Shown in pieces: positions 13,076 to 25,010 of a stretch of 64,000 bases of DNA. The stretch lies in NCBI GenBank assembly GCA_050084515.1, contig CM114272.1, forward strand, positions 31,992,001 to 32,056,000, given 5' to 3'. This DNA comes from Blasia pusilla. Lineage: Eukaryota; Marchantiophyta; Marchantiopsida; Blasiales. Both the position numbers and the translations under genes were made by a program. Below the pieces are notes generated by a model. The model saw only the letters and a list, made by a program, of their open reading frames with translations, was not told the origin of the DNA and did not search any database. The first letter of the stretch is position 1. Each line of letters opens with the position of its first letter.

Positions 13076-13583
13076 AACCTTGTCTTTTTGGCCAATAGTT
13101 AGTGTTCTTCTTTGGCGGGTTATAGTTCGGATGTTTTTCAGGTACTCGGACTTAGGATGTTTTTCAGCCGTGCGTCCTAGTGTAGACCATAAGGCAAACA
13201 CACTTTGTCCCAAGCATCAACGTCTTCAATCAAAACTCCGTATGGATATTGAGCTCATACCTTAACTGCAAGAAACAATTGATGCCCAATTGGGGAATCA
13301 ACACTAACGGAATACTACTTTTTTTCATCCCTGAACTCGTGCAACTTTCTCTCGAGACAACTCTGAGGGTTTGGTGGTGAAGGTGAGTGAGTGGTGAAGC
13401 ACCTTCCAGCATCTCCTGCTTTTGGGCCTATGATTGCAACTCATTCATTCCCAAGCTCGTGCGACGTCTTTGATCGCAGGTAAGCCTCCGTGCCTTAATA
13501 TACAAAGTGCCCTGCCAGCTTTGATCTTTGTGAAGGCCAACACATTAAAAATATGGTGCCTCTATTCTACTTCGGTACACGAG

Positions 13584-15865
13584 TCAAAAAATCATAGATG
13601 CAGGGTAAATCTGCTCGGTCAAGTTTTGTGCGGCGCTCTCTGTTGGCATCCCTCGTATGGCTCCAATCGTCCACTGGGAGATGATTCCTGCACAGATTAC
13701 AAATCGTAGTGCCTTTTGCAGCTTCACCTCGTCCGTGAAGAGTTCTGGTTGCGTGCTCAGCTTCCTGATGATGGCTGCGCACATCAAATGCCTAGGCAGT
13801 CAGTCAATCACCACAAACCACTGAAGCACACAGGTAGTCACCCAATCCTGCGAGATTTCCAGGAAAGAAAGGAGGCAAAAAGTCACAACATGGTCAAGAA
13901 ATCATGCCATAGTGTTGAGTTGGCAGGGCACCTGCAGTGACAGCATCGCCAGAGCCAGTTCTATCACATGAGAAGGGAGCCACAAGAACGTCCTCTGTTC
14001 CAGCCACTGCGCCGTGAAAATGTGGGGTGTAGTAGTGAATCCTGTGAGTACCATCTGTAACGAACAAAATTTTCAACTTGCTATGCCACAATGGCGCCAG
14101 CTCTTCAGGCTCATAATGGTAGTGATACCGTCTGTTTTTGGTGGCATCCAGTGTGTGCGAGTAATAAGTTGGACCACTCCTTCGCCTCAGCTCGTATTCC
14201 TCCTCACCTAAGATGAATTCTAGTTCTTGCTTGGTTACTTCCACTATGGTCGATTCTTTCCATGGCCCTTTGATTGCCTCCCTCGCGGCTTCAACGTCGT
14301 CCCAAAATGGTAGGGGCAGATTCACGTCGAAGTATATCTCGGCTCCGTTCTTTTGCGACAGTTTTATTGCAGAGAGAAGCGTGGCACTGAGCGGCTCCGT
14401 GGTGAGACTGATGGAAGTGAACTGGAAAAACCTCGCCTGTGCAGAGCGGAGCAGAGAGTCAATCACGGATATCAGAACCATCCGTCACATTCTTACATTT
14501 TCTACTTCTGTCAGCCGCAGTGCATGCCACAACTACCTACCCGGATCGGTTGTGGCTGGGAGGGTGGATAGAAACCACCACAATTTTAAGAGGTTCCATG
14601 CGACTACGAATTCACATGGAACCTCTTAAAAATGCACATCGCTCAGGCATGACGTCTAAAGGAGCAAAAAGTCGTCAGAAAATCTTCTTATTTGCACCAA
14701 TTCTTTCGTGGAACCGTAAGTCCGAGACGGATGGCTCCGAGTGCCAAATGCAGTGCAGCAGGAGTCTGTGAAAGCGATCGGTAGGCAGTACCTCCTTGAT
14801 GATATCCTTATTGATCTCTGACCGAGAAAAGGAATCCTCTGCACTTGGCTTGACACAAGACATGCGCAGTTTCCCTCCTTCAGAAGTGAGTCGCAGCTTT
14901 GAAACTCCGGTGGGGGCGGATTTGTCAAACTTCACGCCCCGCGTCTGCACACCGTTCGTGTTAAGCTGCAACACGATCTCGCGACCGTGTTCGTCATCCC
15001 CCACTTTCCCCATGAATGCAACCCGCCCACCCAACCTTGCCAATGCGACGGCAACATTGGAGGGAACACTTCCAGGAAGTCTGGCAAACTCAGGAGGGCT
15101 CCATTGTAAACCCTTCCATGTGGAATATATTTCGGGATCCATTTGCCTGTCACTCACTCTCACAGAGGGAAGGAACTCTTGTAAAGCCTCCCCAAAGCAG
15201 CAAACAAGAGGCGGCCAATCGTACTCTTCCTCCTCGCCTTCAGATTCCCCCGTCTCTTCGTCATCAGACTGGTCTTTCTCAGCAACCGGAACAGATGCCT
15301 TCTTACCTGAAAATCCGTCGAGAACACATGTCTTATTGAATTTTGACAACACGAACTCAGAACGACATTAATTGACACATGTATATATATATTCCCTTCG
15401 GAGCCTCCGCTGAACAAGGCGCCGGTTCCAATGTGCTACGGAGAAATCACAGAACTGGCAGCTAGTCCTATTTGAAACAAACATCTATATTTCTCCAAAA
15501 AGCTCCTACGCTTCAGAGCTACCCAACAAACAAATCGATAATCAGTGAACAGGAAAAAAAAAAAAAAACACGGCATACAACACACCTCTATCTTTCAATT
15601 TCTCGGCGTGAAGTGCATGCGAAGCTCGGGTGATCGCTCTCCGGCTCCGAAAAACTCCCGACCTCGACGGAACTGTCACAGAGATCCGATTCTCACCGCA
15701 AATCGAAGCTCCTGCAAACCCTAGACCATGACTTCCGTCACCAATTCCAAACCCCACACATGCACCAAAACGCTTCACAAAACCCTGCTTCTGCACACTA
15801 TTCCCAAATCCTTTCCGCGCGCTGTGCAGCCATAGAACATCCGCTCCTCCCACCGCCAGCGCCAT
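13584..15865 (-). CDS. FLN: Plastid fructokinase-like protein (FLN1/FLN2-type pfkB family), 4 exons
   Basis: Member of the pfkB carbohydrate-kinase family close to plant FLN1/FLN2, which are components of the plastid-encoded RNA polymerase complex rather than proven sugar kinases. Proposed exons: 15865-15586, 15306-14792, 14436-13932, 13774-13584. All junctions are GT-AG and the phases join exactly to 496 residues. Exon 1 (about 93 aa) is a Ser/Arg-rich transit peptide starting MALAVGGADV. An acidic EGEEEEYDWPP segment leads into the pfkB domain (VCCFGEALQEF near residue 125). Later come CVKPSAEDS, VTKQELEFILGEEEYE and RRYHYHYEPEEL. The active-site signature reads DRTGSGDAV (about 423-431) instead of D-T-x-G-A-G-D, keeping the last Asp. 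The C-terminus (SQWTIGAIRGMPTESAAQNL) strongly matches FLN1, while the middle recalls FLN2, so I leave the paralogue open. Exon 1 is homologous to exon 1 of the divergent ClpR1 gene. Confidence 0.9.
14583..14633. repeat. Inverted repeat in FLN intron 2
   Basis: ATTTTAAGAGGTTCCATG (14583-14600) is matched by its reverse complement at 14615-14633 with one extra A and a 14-base spacer. The transcript could form an 18-bp hairpin in the intron between exons 2 and 3. It lies far from both splice sites. Confidence 0.8.
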
Positions 15866-18700
15866 CTCCGACTGCGCGCTCGCCTTCGATTCACACGTTC
15901 GTGACACAACAAGGTCGTTATCTCGTTTCATTTCAGGGCGGTAAACTAACTAGGGTAGGGTGTCATGCAACCATGGTAACTCTATATTGTTAACATAAAC
16001 CCTTTTCCATATAATTATTATAATTTGCAGAGTGGTCTATTCTACAGTTTTGACATGCTGAAATTTCCGGAACACATCACCTGGTTCTAGATCCTACACA
16101 TATTTCAGGAGGAGGCATATTAAAATGGGGCAAGGCCGGTGTTCACAAAAGGACGTGTTCGCACGGGAGGGGGACGTATATGCACAAGACCATGGCACTA
16201 ACTAGTTGTGACGTGAGTTAAGAGAGTTGTGTTAAGGGGTAGTTAAGTTAAGAGGGGAGAAGAAGGGAGATAAAAGCATAAAAGCAAATGTCAACTTTGG
16301 TATATTGTTTGTTTCAATTGTACGTGTTGTTATGCTCCTCCGCCCACCATGACATGCACTTGGAATCGATCTCTCCTTATAAGTGCCCCGTGCGATGCGC
16401 AAGGGCACTTGCAATTGTAACCTCATGCGATGCACAAGGTTTACAAATGCACCCAAAAGTAAAGACATGAATTTGAATTTAATTGGAAGGGGACATATGT
16501 CAAAGCAAAGTTCATTTTAAAAGCGAGGTGATGCAAAGAGAGGTGTTTGATGCACGAGAGGCATATTGCCAATGATAGTATAATGATGGCATGTATTTTG
16601 TCCCATTCATGTCATGTCATGCCATACATAAAATCTCCCTAGTGGTTTGTAGAGGTATATAAGCATATCTTAGGTACATGTTATTCAAATATTTGGGATA
16701 TATTCACAAATGGACTTCACACGCATCCTAGTTGTAACTCGGTTTCTAAGCCTCCTATCAAAATCCAAGGTTAGTATCCAAAATTGGACTACCTAGACTT
16801 GGCTTGATGTCAAAACTCCAATGCCAACTTCTCAATTCATCTTGTGCCCTTAGTTTAAGCCCCCATGGTTCCCAAGATGGGATTCAAGTTCTGAATTCTT
16901 GTGGAGACCCCTCCCCTTAGAGAAATTCAACGCTCTCCCTCATATAAAGAATCCCTCTCGAGCAGCTCCTTGTGGCCCTTGACCCAAACTATCATTATGA
17001 TAATTCTTAGCATGTGTTAAGAGTTTTGCTGATAATTTTTTCTAGATCTTTGATGCGTTGGAGTTGGCTCTTAACAAGAATTCTAACACCATATTATTCA
17101 TTACGAACACAACTTGGGTCTATTCATTATGACTTCAAATGTGAAGAACCCTTAAAAGCTCAATCAAGTTCCAAGCTAGATTGTAGTATCCTTGGAGTCC
17201 AACTCTTATGGGACTTGAGCTTTTGTCAAGTTCCACCATGCATTTAATCATGTTCTTATGGATCACAATCATCATCATTCAAGACATAATTAAGGTTTGT
17301 GTCTCACTCATGATACTCTAATGCATTCCTATCCTAGTATGGGCCCACTAGAGTTGTGATGTTCCGCGTTGCCATACCTTTAGTTATGAGAACTACAACA
17401 CAATGCCATCATCTCTTACTTTTGCTCACAAATACATCGCGAGACCACCACCTCCACTACCATCAAGATAGTTTGCCATTATATAAGATTTGTGTCGACA
17501 ACCATTAGGGCAGATGCCACTTGAATAACCTCATAGAATTGATCAAAATTCAAGATATAGTATCGAATTGGATGACTTTCCCTTCTCTAATAGATTATTA
17601 ATCTTAAACTAATCACACAACGAACTGCATTAGAAGTAGTTCAATTATTGTTCAATAGAATATACGACCTTTTCTTTAATGATTGCACATGTAAGATAGT
17701 GTAAACATAATAATCATTGAATGGTACGATCCATAAAATCCTACAGTATGCATTTTTTTTATTGCCATATCAAGTTGGAGATCACAAAAAAATATTTTGG
17801 ATATGATGTTTTTCTCTTTTATATATATAAGGGGTCCCATGCCATATCATTCAAGATGTTGAATAGGTCAAATGTTTCAACTACAATTCCGCACGATATT
17901 GTCAATGAGACAACATGATAGCTTGATGCATGGTTATCTTCTTCTCATTTTTTTTCTTCAAAATTTAAATTTGAGATGTTGATACCTTTTCATGTCCTTC
18001 TATGATGAATAGAAACCAGATTTAAAGGCTAATATTGTGAGATTAGTCGTTCATATTCCAAATATCATTATAAAGTGATTGCTTTCATGGGACATCTATA
18101 TTATTCTCCTCTTAGGTGGCCTCTAGCTACGACATCTAATGTCGCCTTTAATAACTTAGCTACGGCTCCTACTACTAGGCCTTAATACAATATTCCTTTC
18201 TCTTATTGCCATGTATTCCGTCACCTCTCTGGGTGCTAACTCGATTCAAAGTGCAGAGGCTATAAAATGTAAGTTATTCAATCGTAAGATGTGAATGGAG
18301 ATATAAGCCAATTTAAAGACATTTGAACCCTCTTCCATGTTAGTATTTTTATCGGGTCACTTTCTCCATCCCCACTCCTTGATAGGATCTTCTTTCAAGA
18401 TGTCCTACTAATTTCCCTACCCTTCAAATCAAATATAAGCCCAAAAAACATAGGAAAGATGCAAGGAGAAGGTGTAGTCCACTTTACTTAATGTATGGGG
18501 CTAGTAGCTCAACTAGAAGAGACATTATTATTGTGGAAGAATGCCTTCTTGATTTGCAAATACTTTTATGTTTGACACGCGACAATTGGACAACAAGAAA
18601 ATATTACACAATTTTTAAAAAAAATTTCAATTTATGTGCAACATCTTCCATCCTTTTAAAAATCTTTTATATTTTAAAAATTCATATCTTATTAATATGA
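15866..18700. other. Divergent intergenic region between FLN and ClpR1, distal part
   Basis: This lies between the two head-to-head genes. The 130 bases next to FLN presumably hold its 5' leader; several ATGs there are in frame upstream (for example at 15931) but belong to no conserved peptide. The remainder is AT-rich with no gene. A dispersed repeat lies at about 18490-18650. Confidence 0.5.
18491..18655. repeat. Dispersed repeat with tRNA-like box A motif
   Basis: It begins near GGGCTAGTAGCTCAACTAG, which resembles a polymerase III box A. It then shares CTTCTTGATTTGCAAA, CAAGAAAATATT and GTGCAACAT with the copy at 292-445. A SINE origin is possible but no clear box B or 3' tail is seen. 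Confidence 0.3.
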
Positions 18701-18707
18701 TTTGGTA

Positions 18708-18935
18708 GGGTAACTCGGATTAAATGCACCTTTTCCCACGGACCTAGACTGAAAGTAGGAAAGACACAGTGAGCTCAGTTGGGTAACTCCGGTTAAAGGA
18801 AACCCACCCCCCACCACGGGCCGGGTTCCTGAAACGTGGGGCTGTAACTCCTGTCGTTCAGACACCCTTCGCCACGGGACCGGGCCCGGAAGCCCCGTAT
18901 GGCTCCGTGGGGTAAAAGTAACTCCGGTTAAGGCC
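18708..18935 (+). promoter_or_regulatory. Degenerate GTAACTC repeats upstream of ClpR1
   Basis: GTAACTC occurs four times at about 18710, 18783, 18844 and 18918, spaced 73, 61 and 74 bases. Three copies extend to GTAACTCSGRTTAA, and each of the first three is followed by a CCACGG-type GC-rich block. The array stands out from AT-rich surroundings 270-500 bases upstream of the ClpR1 ATG. A promoter role is inferred only from position. It could equally be a decayed tandem repeat. Confidence 0.4.
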
Positions 18936-19204
18936 CACTCCTGTGCGTCAGCGGAGAACGACGACGAGGAGCCATTCAAACCAAGCGCAAGCGGACGGAG
19001 TGATTCAGTCATTCATTCAGCTTATGGTCACAGACACGCAACTTCCCCCCCATGAGATAACGCCCCAACGCAGCGCAGCGCAGCGCAAGAGGAGGAGGAG
19101 GACGCAACAACAACTGCGGCAGAAGGAAGAGACGGGCGGAGGACAGGGGAGAGGAATTGAGGAGTTGGAAGCAGTTCGTTTGGGTTGAGGAAGGCGGGTC
19201 GGTC

Positions 19205-19960
19205 ATGGCGCTGGTGGTGGGAGCGCCGTCAGTGGCTGGATGGGAAATTGCAGGGAAAGGATTGGGAAATGGAGGGCAGAAGCTGCGTTTTAGGAGCGTT
19301 TTCAGTGCGGGGGCGGACAGCCATGGCTTAGGGTTCGGAGCAGCGTCGATTTGCGGAGAGAAGCGGATCGTGGGAGCAGGTTCATCGGGCTCGAATCGGA
19401 GTTCGAGTCGGAAATTAGGAGTTCGAGCTTCGTCTAATCATATTCCCAAGCAGTTCCGAGGGGAGAATTTGAAGGATGGAGGTGTGTCGTGGATGGACCC
19501 TGTCACTGTTAGCTGCTTGTGTGGGCCGCCGCTGTTTCTGTCGGTGTCGTGTGGTTCTTGTTTGGAGCAAGCATACTCTGTATTTCCCGGTCTCCTGAGG
19601 GCGGGAATGAGAGGATGAATTGTAAGAGTGATTTCAGGCTGACGATGAATGAAGAGAGACGCAGAGAGAGTGGATTTCCCCTGTACCTTGAGTATGAAAA
19701 AAATCAGCTCCGCTAGGGACGTTAAGCTGACCGTCCTGGAAGGTCTATAGCTGTCTTCAACGTGCATAATCTTTGCTCGCGAACGTACGATTGTATGTAG
19801 AGGCGTATGCTCTTTTCTTCTAAATTTTTCGTCTTCCGCGAGGGACGCCCTTTTGCCATTTTCATCATGAATTGGGGACCGGGGAGTACAGAGTATGCTA
19901 TTTTTACCGGCTGCGCTGGCAGTGGAAAAGGAGGGTCTGCTCGTGCGTTGATTTGCATCA

Positions 19961-20023
<63 letters not shown>

Positions 20024-22686
20024 ATGGTTTATACTGTAGCTAACTAACTTTCAAGTCTCCGGCCAGTGATTGAGAACTTCAGGAATGTCCCCAAGAACTT
20101 GTACGGGCTCAATCCCACCCAGATGGACATGTTCATGACTGAGGATAGTCCAATGAAGAGGCAATCAGAACGAGTCACAGAGGTAAAAGTCAATTGAATT
20201 CCCTAAAGTGAGCAATCTCCGGAGTTAGGCAGGATACACCGCATACCTTGGCCCTGCATTTCCATGCAACAGAGAAATTACTGCCTATCATGTCTTCTGA
20301 CAATATTGAGTGATGCAGGATACAATTACCTCTGCAAGACACTACAAGGAAGGCACTGGCATGTGGAGTATGTCTGATTTGGATAATGCCCCCTCTCGAC
20401 TGAGCATGAGTGTGAGCATGTACCGGGGAGGTGGTGGCGGCGGTTTGGGAAGGCCAAAGACTGCTCCACCAGATCTGCCCTCCCTATTGTTAGATTCAAG
20501 AATCTGCTACCTTGGCATGCCGGTCAGAATCTCCGTCTTCATCCTAGATTTGGCAGCATATTTCTTTTTACATGATGCTTGACTGCTGCCTTGTTCCTTG
20601 CAGTGTGGTCCTGTCACATTTCTCGTGACATTTTTATCCGCTCACAATTGCTTGAATGTCACCTGAAGTATCCCTATTTCGTCACGTCATCATTTTTTCC
20701 TTTCTGGTGTTCAGTTGCCCATTGTGTCTTGAACAGCCTGCGGATGTCCTAGTGGCACTTTGGGCCCAATAATTTCAGCCCATGGCTTCTTGGAGCATAT
20801 TGGATTGACTCGAAAGATCTGGCATTATATAATCATGGTAGTCCATGTTGACACTTACAGACTGATTCTTGGGATTGTTGGGTGCAGATTGTACCAGCAG
20901 TGACGGAGCTTATCATTGCCGAGCTATTATGGCTGGATTATGACAATCCTAGTAAGCCTATCTACTTCTACATCAACTCTTCTGGCACGCAGGTACACCA
21001 TCAGGACTATCCTGTGGTCCATATTCAAGACCTGGCTGTTATTTTCAATCATGGATGGAATTATGGCCTACAGTAAACAGATCATTTGTGCCCATTGATT
21101 TTGAAAGTATGGCTTTAATCTGATTTTAACAATGCTCTGGTATGATGTGTATTGCAGAATGAGAAGCGAGAGAGTATAGGTTTTGAAACGGAAGCTTATT
21201 GTATAGCGGACACAATTGCGGTAAGGTCTAGTGGACGAAGTAATTCAGATTTGGGATTCCTATATGAAGGTTTTGTTTTTGTCTTTTTTATCTTCATTTG
21301 TCCTGCATTATATTTTAGTTGGCAGAGACATAGATTCCAAAGTGCCAGATCTGACCTATAGAATGCTGGCTGTGCTTTGAAGATATACTAGGTGGAACGG
21401 ATCTGATCAAGTATATTCAGTGTTGTGAAGGTTTATGTTCATGATCACAATCTGAGGACTTCGTCAATCTGTTGCATTGCAGTATGTGAAATCTAAAGTG
21501 TACACAGTCAATTGTGGTCAAGCATATGGACAAGCAGCCATGTTACTATCCATTGGAGAAAAAGGTTTCCGTGCAGTTCAGCCAAACTCTGTCAGTAAGT
21601 GCCAATATAATCACTACCCTTAACTCCTCTCTATGTATGGCAGTAGATCACAGAAGTTCAATACCACTCACAGTGCTCAGGTTTTGGTGTGCCTGGTTTA
21701 CATATTTATCCATCAACAAATTTCTTGACTTTGGAATTTTGTGTTGGCAGCCAAGTTGTATTCTCCTAAGGTAAATCAGTCACAAGGTCCAGCTACCGAC
21801 ATGTGGATTAAGGTAATAGATACTAACAAATTCCAACATCCATAGCTTCTCTTTTTTCCCTGTCAATTGGTGGTGTACTTATCCTCATCCATCCATGCAA
21901 GAAAGACCAGAAGCGAATGTTCTATTAAACTGGGTGATTCTATTAGGCAGTAAATGTAACTTTTTCCAACCATTTTTTCAAGCCTCTCACCACTTTTTTA
22001 GGTAGTCTTCATCTTGCTGGTTCTAAGGTTTTGACAAAGATTGGTTTTATACCTCGAGTGATCCCAAAAAATGTATTTTGACCCACCTGTCCTTCTGGTA
22101 ACACAGGCAAAGGAATTGGATGCGAACACAGACTATTATGTAGATCTGCTGGCTATGGGCACTGGGAGGAGTCGTGAAGAAATTGCAAATGACATTAAGA
22201 GGCCCAAGTACTTCAGGGCACAGGAAGCTATAGAGTATGGCCTTGCAGATAAGGTCATTGAAAGCAGGGGAGTCGCCATGGAAAGAAAGGTATTTGTCTA
22301 CACACTGGTTTTCCTTCTTGGCAGATTTCCTTCTATAAGGCAATCTAGGGAATTCACCTCTTTTTGAGCTTTCCTCGGAGGCAGTACCTTCATTTGAGAT
22401 TTAGAGGTTGTGCCAAACCACACCCAAAACTTTACTCTTTTCATTAGATGGGTCATGGAAACAAGTGTATGATACCTTAGGTGGAACAGTGGTACTGTAC
22501 GATTTGATGTCATGTGCACAGATGCATAGCGGGGTTCAATATTCTATGAGGGTATAAAGTGTGACCACAGCTAAATAAGTTTTCGCCATGTTTCAGAACT
22601 ATGATGAAATGCTTGCTCAATCAAAGGCCATGAGGGAGAAATATTCAAGACCAGGAGCTCAATCAGCTCCTGCAGGCCCAAGGTAG
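19205..22686 (+). CDS. CLPR1: ClpR1, inactive plastid Clp protease subunit, 9 exons
   Basis: Non-catalytic ClpP-like subunit of the plastid ClpPR protease core. Proposed exons: 19205-19481, 20067-20182, 20319-20522, 20888-20992, 21158-21220, 21483-21594, 21751-21812, 22107-22289, 22597-22686. All introns are GT-AG and the phases join to 403 residues, slightly longer than the Arabidopsis protein (387, from memory). Exon 1 encodes a Gly/Ser/Arg-rich transit peptide ending in HIPKQFRGENLKDG, a conserved ClpR1 phrase. Then come YGLNPTQMDMFMTEDSPMKR, a Gly-rich loop, TAPPDLPSLLLDSRICYLGM and the fold's PIYFYINSSGTQ. At the ClpP catalytic Ser site it reads CGQAYGQAAMLL (Gly for Ser), and at the His site KLYSP, so the triad is missing, as in ClpR proteins. 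It ends QSAPAGPR. Intron 1 holds a CT microsatellite. The gene seems intact and diverges from FLN, with which it shares exon 1 ancestry. Confidence 0.93.
19964..20020. repeat. (CT)n microsatellite in ClpR1 intron 1
   Basis: An uninterrupted CT tract of 57 bases lies 46 bases upstream of exon 2, where a polypyrimidine tract is normal. Its length may alter splicing distance. Confidence 0.95.
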
Positions 22687-25010
22687 TTTTTGAAGGCGAC
22701 TCTGCCTAGTGTGTAGTCAACCATCTTAGTACGTCTGTATGGGTTGATGTTGTAGGACTTCTAATTGTATCAAAACTCGTGAAACCACAAAGATTTACAT
22801 CGTGCTTATCTGACGGGCAGATTGTTGTAGCTAACGTATTCCAGAGAAGTGATATTCTCATGTGTATAAATCCAACCAGAGGGCAATAGGTTTTCACTCT
22901 TCCCACGAATGTGATGTGATGCGATGTTCGTGATAGCCTTATGGAAAATGAAATATAGCTGGTAAGTACTTTAGATGTGCTTGACCAGCGCTAAATGTGT
23001 AATGGTTATTCTCATGGACTCTTGCTCAAGGACCTTACCTGACAAGTAGTCAATCTGAATCGAAAAATACGGAAAAGGTTAATAGAGAGCATCGTTGGTT
23101 CCAATCAAGATTCTAGGAACTTTGGATAATGCCTTCCAAGTAACCCTGTATATTTTAAAAATTTAGATAACACATCATCTACATTTCTATTGTCCAAAAA
23201 TGATATACCTGCGAACGACTATATCACTCATTTCTACATTTTTCGTATTTCTCATATCTACTCATCACGAATCTGACAAAAAAATACCTCCATTTACCTA
23301 TCCTAAGTTTGACACTACAATCCGATTCGCCATGTCCTAGTCTTGTAATTTCCTTTCGGCATGTATTAATACATCTTATTCATCCCCTTGCAATTTGTAT
23401 AGTGGGGTAGTTTCGCTACATAATATGAAACAATCATTTTATGGGCGAAATGTGGTGAAGCGAAGGATGTTTACAGTTACGCTGAATATTGACACTAACC
23501 TCTACCACACGATTCCACAAAATGAACTATTCTCGAACCATGAGAAATAAAACTCTCGACTTTTATCCAATCTATATTCTCACAAGGCACGTATCTTTCA
23601 AATTATCTAATATTACAAAAGTTTTCTTAAGGTCTCTTTGATAGTCACTTGAAAAACGAGTTAGCAATAACTCTTCTTACAACATGTCAAGACTTTGAAG
23701 AGGACATATTCTAGGTATTTAAATTCTAGAGGACTTTTTTTATATTTTCAGGTTATAACTACCCTTTCTTCAATCGATTATATGAATAATCACTCACGAA
23801 ATTTAGAAACTGGTTAAATTTTATTTTATTTCACACTCCAAATTATCAAAAGAAGATGGATTTTCATAATAAAATCCACTTTATCAAAGACAAATGTATT
23901 TTCCTGGTGAGTTTGAAACGTTCGTAATTAGAATGATTCATGTTGTTTTTTTCATACACATTTCAGTACTTTAATACGCTGTTATGAAATTTTATTTTGC
24001 ACATGTATATAATATTAAATGATTAATTGATATGTATGGTTTCAAATGTCAAATAAATAATATAAAATTATCAATCATCATTATGTAATGGGGTAATTTA
24101 ACTCTTTTAGATAAATGGACAGTAAAATTTAAACAATAATAATAGAGGTTTACAGTATTATACCAATCATTCTAAACGACTTTCTTTTGCTACTGGTGAG
24201 TAATGTATATACACTACGCATAACAACTGATATTTGTGATACGAAGTTACTTCCTCAAGTTCATATTTGTAGTACGAAATCACTTTCTCCAATTAATTTT
24301 AATGGAAGCACTACCCCCACGTGCTCCTCATTCGCAAAGCCACGCTTCAATGAAAGGAAAAGAAACGATGAGGGGAGGAGATGAGGAACCCCACACGATT
24401 TCATATCCTGTCCTTTCAGAATTTTCATTTTCTCCTCCTTAATTTGCGACCGGTACCGTTGTAAACACTGATTTGATCCTCCGAAATGAGTAGTCATAAA
24501 AATCATTGCACAAGCCGTGAGACACCTGGAGTTATCCTATGCGATCTCTACTAACTTGGGAGTGCCCAAATCAAGGAATAATTACCGACCAAAGCAGACG
24601 GTGCATATACAGATTTTCTAACCTGTAAAGACTGTAAAGACCAAAAAGAGCCTACTATACGGCGAACATCAGGAAAAACTGATGCTCGTGAGACTCCTGG
24701 ATTTACACCATTTAATTTTATGGTGAAAGAATATTTTGATACCTTTTATTAAAGAATCGAATGCCCATGATCACCACCATATGCTTAGACATGATCAATT
24801 TCTTTTACAATGTATGCCCCCATTTCCAATACACGTTTCAAACCTGTCAAAACTCCCCTACATTGGCGAGTGAGGATAATAAAAGATGTATTTTCATCAG
24901 TTTAGTACACCCAGAATTTTCCAACTCAAGAAATCTGTACACCAAACAGACTGTAATCCAGCATGGATCACAAAAAAGGTTCACACTAAGACCCCAAAGC
25001 ACACAGCACT
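22687..25010. other. Intergenic DNA between ClpR1 and SYP13 3' ends
   Basis: The two genes converge here. The edges are presumably 3' UTRs. The centre (about 23.0-24.7 kb) is strongly AT-rich with no open frame of note and no repeat with clear ends. Confidence 0.55.

Noticed and set aside
15866-15931. Earlier in-frame ATG for FLN (adds 22 residues)
   Set aside because: The extension lacks similarity to ClpR1 exon 1, whereas MAL at 15865 aligns with the ClpR1 start.
19438-20025. 195-residue minus-strand frame across ClpR1 exon 1 and intron 1
   Set aside because: Antisense shadow that also runs through the CT tract.
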